A stretch of DNA of 22,622 nucleotides, from positions 1-22,622 of the forward strand of contig CAYYSO010000019.1 in the NCBI GenBank assembly GCA_964474415.1, written 5' to 3'. The position numbers and the translations under genes are program-made. The DNA is from Methylomarinum sp964474415. Its GTDB lineage: Bacteria > Pseudomonadota > Gammaproteobacteria > Methylococcales > Methylomonadaceae. The notes under the pieces were generated by a model. It saw nothing but the letters and a program-made list of their open reading frames with translations, had not been told where the DNA came from and made no database searches. Below, one piece after another: positions 14,893-20,967 of this stretch (position 1 is its first letter; every line of letters starts with the position of its first letter).

Positions 14893-15563
14893 TGGATACT
14901 GCGGCTTGGATACAGATGGGCGGGCTCGCCGGGGTAGGTGCAGCATTGTTGGCCGGGTTCCTGTTCAGCTTCACCCCAGTGGCCTTCGCCTCGATTCCAG
15001 TGGTGTTGGCCTGTGTCACCCGCGCACGGGCGTTTCGGGAAGCGATGAGTTATGGCAGCGCCTTCGCTGCCGGCTTAATATTGACCCATGTGATACTGGG
15101 CGTGGGTGCCGCATTGGGTGGCGCCTGGGTACAAGATCTGCTTAGCCGTTGGTGGGGCGTGGTTCTGGGGCCACTGTTGATCCTGCTCGGCCTGTTATGG
15201 ACTGGCTGGCTCAGGCTGCCACTGCCCTGGATACCACTGCGCGGCAAGCGTACCGCCACGCTTTGGGGCGCTTTTGTACTGGGCATGCCTTTTACCGTGG
15301 GGATTTGTCCGGTGTGCTCGCCGGGACTGTGGATTGTTCTGGGCGTTAGCGCTTCGATCGGTTCCGTGGCCTATGGAGCGCTCCTGATGCTGGCATTTGC
15401 CATTGGGCGAGTGATCCCCCTGGCCATTGGAGCCATCAGCATCGGCTGGCTGGAGAATCTTCAATCGGTGGGACGCTGGCGTCGCGTTTTCGAAATGTCA
15501 GGCGGGATTACCTTGATTGCAGTGGGAATTTATTTGCTTAACGAATACTACTTCTGGATTTGA
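14889..15563 (+). CDS. CcdA/DsbD-like transmembrane thiol-redox protein
   Basis: The 224-residue protein has about six membrane helices in the CcdA/DsbD transmembrane-domain arrangement. The first conserved loop reads FSFTPVAFASIPVV, where family members usually carry a redox Cys next to Pro; here it has none. The later loop is GICPVCSPG with two cysteines (C140, C143) where one is usual. C42 lies at the end of the first helix. The redox pair therefore seems rearranged into a CxxC. Overlap with the thioredoxin gene is 4 nt (ATGA), and the merR start follows the stop directly. It likely shuttles reducing power from the thioredoxin to the periplasm, possibly to keep metal-binding thiols reduced; this is inferred. 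Confidence 0.82.
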   Translation: MMDTAAWIQMGGLAGVGAALLAGFLFSFTPVAFASIPVVLACVTRARAFREAMSYGSAFAAGLILTHVILGVGAALGGAWVQDLLSRWWGVVLGPLLILLGLLWTGWLRLPLPWIPLRGKRTATLWGAFVLGMPFTVGICPVCSPGLWIVLGVSASIGSVAYGALLMLAFAIGRVIPLAIGAISIGWLENLQSVGRWRRVFEMSGGITLIAVGIYLLNEYYFWI

Positions 15564-15968
15564 ATGATGATGAGAATTGGCAAGGTCGTGGAAAGCTTGG
15601 ATATCAGTGCCGATACCCTGCGTTATTACGAAAAAATTAGGCTGATGCCCAAGGTTCACCGCAATAACGGCGGCGTGCGTTTTTACAACGATAGGGATCT
15701 TTCTCGCCTGCGTTTTATCAAACGGGCGCAAAAGATGGGGTTCAGCCTGAAGGAAATTGCTGCGCTACTCAGTTTTAGAGAAAACCCACAACGGGCCAAA
15801 CCTCAGGTACGGGAATTAGCGTACCAGAAATTGACGGAAATTGAGGAGCATCTTGCTGAACTTTCCACACTGCGGGACGAGTTACGGCTTTTAACCAACC
15901 TGTGCGGCGCCAGCGCGGAAGGTTGTCCCATTCTCGAATCATTCAATCATGATGAGAAGGATTCCTAA
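15564..15968 (+). CDS. MerR-family heavy-metal-responsive regulator
   Basis: The 134-residue protein has an N-terminal MerR winged helix (RIGKVVESLDISADTLRYYE, then NNGGVRFYNDRDLSRLRFI) and a dimerisation helix (about 80-110). The C-terminal metal loop is C114-GASAEG-C121-PILE, typical of Hg/Zn/Cd/Pb-type sensors. The extra Cys often found at the start of the dimerisation helix is replaced (QVRELAYQKL), so the metal identity cannot be read from sequence. Three ATGs stand in tandem directly after the ccdA stop; the third (15570) gives the usual family N-terminus. There is no ribosome binding site, so translation is coupled. It probably controls the promoters at 14238 and 18389-18419, which share operator sequence. 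Confidence 0.9.
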   Translation: MMMRIGKVVESLDISADTLRYYEKIRLMPKVHRNNGGVRFYNDRDLSRLRFIKRAQKMGFSLKEIAALLSFRENPQRAKPQVRELAYQKLTEIEEHLAELSTLRDELRLLTNLCGASAEGCPILESFNHDEKDS

Positions 15969-16119
15969 TCTTCAAAAGATCCACGTAAAAAACAAATAAT
16001 CATGACCGCTATACACAAAACCACTTATCCAATATTGAGATCCCTGTCTACGGCAGAGGAGCCAGTTTCGACCATACCAGAACCCCAAAAACAGGTTCAT
16101 TTCATTTACAGCCCTGTCA

Positions 16120-17103
16120 TCAGTCATGCTCCGGTCTCCATTTCTGAATACGGTTATTTCCATAATCAACAGCAAACACTGTGCCGTCATCGGCAACCGC
16201 AACAGCAATAACATGGTTGAATTGGCCTGGTTTATTTCCTTCATCGCCAAAGTCGCTCAAAAACACCCCCTTGGCAGTAAATTTCTGAACGCGGTTGTTG
16301 TAAAAATCAGCGACAAATAGATTGTTTGATCTATCAATGGCAATTGATGTCACCGTGGCAAACCAGCCATTGAAAGGTCCAAAGATATTCATGGCAAACG
16401 GACCGCCCCATTTGCGCAAAAACTTACCCGAACTGGAAAATACCTGTATTCTGTCATTATAGCCGTCTGCAACATACAACAAGCCATCCTTATTCAGCGC
16501 AACACCGGTCGGATAATTGAATTCACCCGCCCATATACCAATCTTGCCGGTATTTCCCCATTGTCTGATAAACCTACCTTTTGCAGTAAGATGTTGAATA
16601 CGTTGATTGTAAAAATCAGCGACAAACAAGCTTTTGTCAGCGGCAATGGCAACCCCGCCCGGCGCATTAAATTCTCCGGGGCCATCTCCTGATTTACCGA
16701 TACTGCGGAGTGGTGTTCCATCAAGGCCAAAAATCTGAATTCTGTTATTCCAGTAATCGGCAACGTAGAGTTCATTTTGATTGATAGACAAATTCATGGG
16801 CCGACCTAGCTGTCCCCACCCACTTCCTTTGGTACCGAATTGACGTTTGAAGCGACCGTCATAATCGAAAACCTGAATACGGGCATTTCGCGCATCACTG
16901 ACAAACACTTCCGATTCAGTAACGGCAATCCCGGTCGGATCATTGAATTGGCCGGGCGCTAAGCCCTTCTTGCCCCAAGCTGTCACAAAAACATAGGGTG
17001 GTTCCTTAGCATTGGGTGTCCATAGCAAATACAGCAAAACAGCCACAGCTGTGATACTTAATAATAAGATAGGCAAATATTTGGAACATATCCGTAATGT
17101 CAT
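16120..17103 (-). CDS. NHL-repeat six-bladed beta-propeller, membrane-anchored periplasmic protein
   Basis: The 327-residue protein begins with an uncleaved-looking signal anchor (about 8-28, LPILLLSITAVAVLLYLLW). Six NHL repeats follow, each marked by an Asp-x(2)-Asn-x-Arg-Ile-Gln stretch: VSDARNARIQ, VADYWNNRIQ, VADFYNQRIQ, VADGYNDRIQ, VADFYNNRVQ, AVDYGNNRIQ. Six blades make a closed propeller, normally a binding scaffold. Some NHL propellers are enzymes with metal sites; I cannot tell here. It is the last gene of the HMA-barrel-NHL operon, 13 nt after the barrel gene, and converges with merR. A periplasmic scaffold for the barrel and HMA protein is inferred. Confidence 0.87.
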   Translation of the reverse strand: MTLRICSKYLPILLLSITAVAVLLYLLWTPNAKEPPYVFVTAWGKKGLAPGQFNDPTGIAVTESEVFVSDARNARIQVFDYDGRFKRQFGTKGSGWGQLGRPMNLSINQNELYVADYWNNRIQIFGLDGTPLRSIGKSGDGPGEFNAPGGVAIAADKSLFVADFYNQRIQHLTAKGRFIRQWGNTGKIGIWAGEFNYPTGVALNKDGLLYVADGYNDRIQVFSSSGKFLRKWGGPFAMNIFGPFNGWFATVTSIAIDRSNNLFVADFYNNRVQKFTAKGVFLSDFGDEGNKPGQFNHVIAVAVADDGTVFAVDYGNNRIQKWRPEHD

Positions 17104-17116
17104 AACCCCTAACCTC

Positions 17117-18022
17117 TCAAAAATTGACCCGAAATCCGCTTCTCACGATATACTCATTTTCCAGAGCGGTTCCATTGAGATCCTGAACCACCGGCAATTG
17201 AACCACAGCCTCAAAAACCCAACGCCTGGTGACATATTGCAACCCCGGCGTCAGAAACCAGCGTGTTCCTCCCGAGTCTGAATCAAATTTGCCGCTTACC
17301 TGATTTTTTTCCTTGACAATCAGGTTGCTTTCGAATACTCCGTATAAAAATCCGGGTACACCGGCATCCAGAGTTGTCGGCCAGAGCCGATATTGCAGGG
17401 CTGCATCAAAACGGATCTCATCTCCGGCAGCAAAACGATTGCTGTGTCCGTTCCCTCGATAGGAAATCTGTCCATCGATTTCATAATCCAAAGTCTGATA
17501 AGATGCAACCACGCCACCGGAAGCATCCCAGGACGAGGAACCAGTTTGAACACTCGGCGGCAGCCTGCCGAGACTGTCCTGTTTATTATCCTTTCCACTA
17601 GGCGCCTTGAATCCTGCAAATGGAGCGATGCGTAACGTCCGTCCACGCCAGTCCCGCTGAAAAATAGTGTAACGAGCAAATAGACTAACATCACCCAAAC
17701 CATCGGCGCTACGATTATGACGCTGACCGGAAACGGAAAGATCAAGCTGCTTATTGACATACGGCAATACACCAAATACGGCAAGTTTTCCAGTTATCCC
17801 ATAACCCAGAACAGAAACAGCTGACCACGCGCTACGATCGCGGTCAACTGCAGCCGGATCAGTTCCCGATTGATTCACGATAAACTGTTCGCGGAACACA
17901 AATTCACCTTTAGCCACCGGCAATGCAGTGTTAAAAGTAACGGGTGCGCTCCAGCTAATTCTGATCATCAAGATACAACTGGAAACTATCAAAAAAATGA
18001 TTTTTTTCATAAGGTATCGCAT
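17117..18022 (-). CDS. Outer-membrane barrel protein, MetA-pathway/transporter-like family
   Basis: The 301-residue product has a signal peptide; the ATG at 18010 (MKKIIFLIVSSCILM) may be the true start, while the ATG at 18022 adds four residues. Cleavage is near SWSA/PVTF. The body alternates hydrophobic residues and ends in Phe (VNF). Segments such as GYGITGKLAVFGVLPYV, GLGDVSLFARYTIF and FAGFKAPSGKD match the pattern of the 'phenol MetA-degradation' outer-membrane transporter family (PF13557). The substrate is unknown. It follows the HMA gene by 12 nt and precedes the NHL gene by 13 nt, so the three form one operon under the MerR-type promoter at 18389-18419. The pairing of a barrel with a metal-binding protein points to envelope metal handling. 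Confidence 0.78.
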   Translation of the reverse strand: MRYLMKKIIFLIVSSCILMIRISWSAPVTFNTALPVAKGEFVFREQFIVNQSGTDPAAVDRDRSAWSAVSVLGYGITGKLAVFGVLPYVNKQLDLSVSGQRHNRSADGLGDVSLFARYTIFQRDWRGRTLRIAPFAGFKAPSGKDNKQDSLGRLPPSVQTGSSSWDASGGVVASYQTLDYEIDGQISYRGNGHSNRFAAGDEIRFDAALQYRLWPTTLDAGVPGFLYGVFESNLIVKEKNQVSGKFDSDSGGTRWFLTPGLQYVTRRWVFEAVVQLPVVQDLNGTALENEYIVRSGFRVNF

Positions 18023-18034
18023 CCTGAATTACAA

Positions 18035-18349
18035 CTACTTGATAGCTTTTTCATTTTCTTGCTGTAAACTGAATGAGCGTAGAGTGAAACCCGCATCCAT
18101 TACAGCCTTTTGCACTTGTGGTTCACTAAGAACAGCATCATCGTTCATGTTTATAATGACTTGAGCATTTTTTATATCAACTTTAACATTATTAACCCCC
18201 TGGAGATTGCTCAGTTTTTTCTCGATACCATAAGCACAAAAAGGGCACCCTAAGCCGTCAACCTGTAGAGCATAGACTGCCCCTGCCGCATGTGATAACG
18301 GCATCCATAACAAAAAAATCAACAAAACAAATACACCTTTAAATTTCAT
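18035..18349 (-). CDS. Periplasmic heavy-metal-associated (HMA) domain protein, MerP-like
   Basis: The 104-residue protein has a signal peptide (about 1-21, cleavage after SHA) followed by one HMA domain. The metal-binding motif is C35-P-F-C38 in VDGLGCPFCAYGIEKKL, and the fold continues with VNNVKVDIKNAQVIINM and KAVMDAGF. MerP and CopZ-type proteins bind soft metals (Hg, Cu, Zn) through this Cys pair and hand them on. The usual GMTCxxC form is GLGCPFC here. A good ribosome binding site (AGGAGA) precedes the ATG. It is first in the operon with the barrel and NHL genes and starts about 40 bp below a MerR-type promoter, supporting a metal-induced role. Confidence 0.87.
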   Translation of the reverse strand: MKFKGVFVLLIFLLWMPLSHAAGAVYALQVDGLGCPFCAYGIEKKLSNLQGVNNVKVDIKNAQVIINMNDDAVLSEPQVQKAVMDAGFTLRSFSLQQENEKAIK

Positions 18350-18388
18350 GTTCGTCTCCTGTCTGTTTTATGTATTAACACAAATACA

Positions 18389-18419
18389 ATTCTACAACCT
18401 AAAGCTGACTCCAGGTCAA
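18389..18419 (-). promoter_or_regulatory. MerR-type promoter/operator of the HMA-barrel-NHL operon
   Basis: On the minus strand TTGACC (18419-18414) and TAGAAT (18394-18389) are separated by exactly 19 bp. The spacer plus -35 carries the dyad ACCTGGAG-TCAG-CTTTAGGT (6 of 8 arm bases match). It shares the TTGAC-T-GAGT core and GCT half-site with the promoter at 14238, suggesting one regulator for both. Confidence 0.7.
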
Positions 18420-18454
18420 ATTCAGCAACCCTGTCTTCAAAAATAATAAATAGC

Positions 18455-18486
18455 TTGACTCTGTTCTTAGGTACGGAGTTTAGAAT
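18455..18486 (+). promoter_or_regulatory. MerR-type promoter of the secreted unknown protein
   Basis: TTGACT (18455-18460) and TAGAAT (18481-18486) are 20 bp apart, a spacing known for some MerR-family targets such as zntA. The dyad is ACTCTGTTCT/AGGTACGGAGT, imperfect (about 7 of 10). Its half-sites (CTCTGT, ACGGAG) differ from the 14238 and 18389-18419 operators, so a second MerR-type regulator may act here. Its -35 is 36 bp from the divergent -35. Confidence 0.58.
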
Positions 18487-18620
18487 CAAAAGTCATAGAT
18501 TTTCTAGTTGTATATATCTATGAACCATTAATGGAGTTAATTTCAAAGAACAATAAAATAGTTGATGGACTTAACTCCAATTGCAAATTAACTGTCTTTA
18601 TAAAGCAGCAGGTAAAAGTT

Positions 18621-19427
18621 ATGAAAAATAAAACTGTAAATTTACAGAGTGCCTTTATTTTGGCGCTGGGAATGTTAATTACCGGTGTATTTAATACAGC
18701 GAAGGCACACGAACAAAACATTAACTCTCTGGATGCTAATACTCAAATTCGCTCTCCGGTTACACATGGGTTTTGGTTTCAAAAACTCGTTACATTTGGA
18801 GAGGAATGGTATCGCGGTCGTTTAATCGAACAAGATTCACACAATGAAACGGGAGAATTGCCTGATGCGAGTGACCCTGATGGACATCAAGGTTTTACCG
18901 CAATAAATGCCACCCGTTGGTTAATTGGTCATCACTGGTTTGGTGATGATGAAGTAGCTGAAGAGCAACTTTACTCCAGAAATCCAAATTGGTTTTTCGA
19001 TTCCAATAATCCTAGCAATTCTGTAATGGGCATATTTGCAATGTTTCGTTGGGGTCTGCTTAACGAAGCAGAAGCCCGTCTAGCCATTCATAATATGATT
19101 AAATCATATGCAGATCGTGAATATTCAATTCTTCTGGATGGTGTGTGGATATATGCCATGTCTGACCTGTCGTCTACTGATTTTACAATCAACGATGGTT
19201 CGAGAGCGGTTCCCAACCCCCTAGCTTTGTCTGAAGAAAAGGCAATACGGTATGAAATAGGTGTCATCATGACACATCATTTCTTTGGTCGTAATCGCAA
19301 TAATACAGTTCGGACAATGGACAAAATTTACGATAGACTGGTATCTATACTGCAGGAATTAAACAACAATACAATAACGGATAAAGACGCTCGTTTGGCA
19401 ATAGTCCGGTTAGTTCGTGGGAAATGA
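18621..19427 (+). CDS. Secreted protein of unknown function
   Basis: I chose the ATG at 18621 because it gives a clear signal peptide (MKNKTVNLQSAFILALGML, cleavage after TAKA) and has AGCAGGT upstream. The frame is open from an ATG at 18531, which would bury that signal behind 30 residues. The mature protein (about 240 residues) is rich in Trp, Asn and His: TRWLIGHHWFGDDEVAEEQL, ADREYSILLDGVWIYAMSDL and MTHHFFGRNRNNTVRTMDKI. Two HHxF segments (HHWFGDD, HHFFGRN) and two DARLAI/EARLAI segments suggest possible metal ligands and internal repetition, but I do not recognise a family. It stands alone downstream of its own MerR-type promoter, so metal-induced expression is likely. Confidence 0.72.
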   Translation: MKNKTVNLQSAFILALGMLITGVFNTAKAHEQNINSLDANTQIRSPVTHGFWFQKLVTFGEEWYRGRLIEQDSHNETGELPDASDPDGHQGFTAINATRWLIGHHWFGDDEVAEEQLYSRNPNWFFDSNNPSNSVMGIFAMFRWGLLNEAEARLAIHNMIKSYADREYSILLDGVWIYAMSDLSSTDFTINDGSRAVPNPLALSEEKAIRYEIGVIMTHHFFGRNRNNTVRTMDKIYDRLVSILQELNNNTITDKDARLAIVRLVRGK

Positions 19428-19491
19428 CAACTTAAATCTAACATAGGCATACACAAAACCTAAACTCTTCAGTCAAACTTCTTGTAAAGAT

Positions 19492-19532
19492 AAATCCGTT
19501 CGTCTTGAGCCTGTCGAAGGAAGAACGGATTT
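19492..19532. repeat. CCTGTCGAAGG-type dispersed palindrome, possible terminator
   Basis: AAATCCGTTC (19492-19501) and GAACGGATTT (19523-19532) form a perfect 10-bp stem around a TCTTGAGCCTGTCGAAGG loop, followed by TCTTTG. The loop sequence is a motif I know from many proteobacterial genomes as an intergenic repeat. It could also end transcription of the gene at 18621. Confidence 0.65.
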
Positions 19533-19640
19533 TCTTTGAGGGTAAACGAAATGTTTCAACCCAATCTTTATACCTCAACCTAACTTTCTTCCTGAGACTC
19601 CAGCACTTGTATCAGGCAAGAAAAATTCTAAAATAAAAGC

Positions 19641-20639
19641 ATGATAACAAAACAATCGACACAGGGTTTATATGCCATTCCAACTAATTTGATCATGGGG
19701 TTTCTGGGGGTTGGTAAAACCACGACCATTTTAAATTTGTTGAAAAATAAGCCTGAAAATGAAAAATGGGCTGTATTAGTCAATGAATTTGGATCGGTCG
19801 GTATTGATGGTGCAATCTATTCCGCTCAAGACACATTTGTAAAGGAAATCCCCGGCGGATGCATGTGCTGTGCAGTGGGCGTCCCATTACAGGTTGCTGT
19901 GAATCGATTGTTACGAGAAGCAAAACCTGATCGCTTGTTGATAGAACCTTCCGGATTAGGACATCCACGCCGTATATTGGATACCTTGAATACGGATTAT
20001 TTTAAAGATGTATTAAAGATTCTTGCCAGCATCTGTCTGGTTGATCCTCGTAAGCTGAATGACAGCCGCTATACCAGCAATGAAAACTTTATTGATCAAA
20101 TTGCTCTTGCTGATGTATTAATTGCCAATAAAACAGACTTGTCCGATCTCGATTCTTTACAACAATTTAATGAGTGGGGCAGTCGTAGTCAACCTGCCAA
20201 GAGTATCGTTTCTCAGTCAATCCAGGGTCAAATAAACAGTGAATGGCTAAACCTGCCGAGAAATCCAGATAGAAAGCCCGTGTTTCCTCATGCGCATTCA
20301 CACCTGCAAACAGATAAACAACAGGACGTGAATACAGAGGATACTACCCACTATCAACGCCTGGAAAATAGCACCGATAGTTTCCAAAGTTGCGGTTGGA
20401 TCTTTCCTAAAGATACGGTATTCAACTTTTGCCAATTAAACAACTATATTCAGCAGATTTCAGCAGCAAGACTAAAAGGGATTTTCGCAACAGAAAAAGG
20501 CTGGTTCATCTTTAACTGCAGTGACGGCTTGCTGACTGTTACCAAAACCAACAGTGGTAATGACAGTCGGGTAGAATTTATCTTAGAGCGCGGAAAATGG
20601 GATGAGATAGAAAAACGGTTAAAATTATGTATTCAATAA
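19641..20639 (+). CDS. CobW/COG0523-family GTPase (metallochaperone type)
   Basis: The 332-residue protein has a Walker A GFLGVGKTT (20-28), the family's metal motif C74-M-C76-C77 in EIPGGCMCCAVG, a switch region LLIEPSGLGHPRR (99-111) and a guanine-specificity motif NKTD (163-166). The C-terminal CobW_C domain starts around 250. A His-rich linker (HAHSH, 217-221) lies between the domains, common in zinc-handling members. These proteins use GTP hydrolysis to deliver metals such as zinc or cobalt. The neighbouring Zn/Cd/Pb P-type ATPase supports a zinc role; the client is unknown. The ribosome binding site is weak and no MerR-type promoter was seen before it. Confidence 0.87.
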   Translation: MITKQSTQGLYAIPTNLIMGFLGVGKTTTILNLLKNKPENEKWAVLVNEFGSVGIDGAIYSAQDTFVKEIPGGCMCCAVGVPLQVAVNRLLREAKPDRLLIEPSGLGHPRRILDTLNTDYFKDVLKILASICLVDPRKLNDSRYTSNENFIDQIALADVLIANKTDLSDLDSLQQFNEWGSRSQPAKSIVSQSIQGQINSEWLNLPRNPDRKPVFPHAHSHLQTDKQQDVNTEDTTHYQRLENSTDSFQSCGWIFPKDTVFNFCQLNNYIQQISAARLKGIFATEKGWFIFNCSDGLLTVTKTNSGNDSRVEFILERGKWDEIEKRLKLCIQ

Positions 20640-20687
20640 TCTACCAGACTATGAAATTTATTTGTAACTGTTCAGTATATATACGTA

Positions 20688-20793
20688 TTTAATATCAGTC
20701 ACTTACTCCAGAAGACGCCGTAAATACGTCCATGTAGGCTTGAATGTGGCATCCATGCCACAGTCACTTCTTCCGCAAGCAATTGATATTAAA
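20688..20793. repeat. Intergenic repeat bounded by a 10-bp inverted repeat
   Basis: TTTAATATCA (20688-20697) is perfectly inverted as TGATATTAAA (20784-20793). Inside, TGTGGCAT-CC-ATGCCACA (20745-20762) is a perfect hairpin and CAGTCACTT occurs twice. Its CATGTAGGCT...GGCATCCATGCC stretch is related to the repeats near 500-526 and 10073-10085. This looks like a dispersed, possibly mobile, non-coding element between convergent genes. Confidence 0.6.
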
Positions 20794-20842
20794 GACTTAC
20801 TGTTCATTTAAATACACTGACTAGCAACATTTATTTTTTCAC

Positions 20843-20890
20843 CACAGAGAACACAGCGTATTTTATCCTGAGATTTCTCTGCTCTCTGTG
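20843..20890. repeat. ACCACAGAGAACACAG inverted repeat
   Basis: CACAGAGA (20843-20850) is inverted as TCTCTGTG (20883-20890). The ACCACAGAGAACACAG stretch is a recurring intergenic motif in many bacterial genomes. The rest of 20640-20967, the gap between convergent genes, shows nothing beyond this and the element at 20688-20793. Confidence 0.5.
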
Positions 20891-20967
20891 TTATTTATGA
20901 ACGCCCATACCACTTGAGTGTTGTAATTCCTACCTTCACTGCAGCCTACGAGCTATTGGTTTCAGTT

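Noticed and set aside
16002..16211. 69-codon plus-strand frame after merR
   Set aside because: It overlaps the convergent NHL gene's end, lacks a ribosome binding site and has no recognisable feature.
15972..16250. Minus-strand frame across the end of the NHL gene (MAMKEINQAN...)
   Set aside because: It overlaps the NHL coding region and shows no motif; the 15969-16119 remainder is a short convergent gap.
17320..17784. 154-codon frame inside the outer-membrane barrel gene, same strand
   Set aside because: Shadow frame without signal peptide or motif; the barrel frame is continuous and has a signal peptide.
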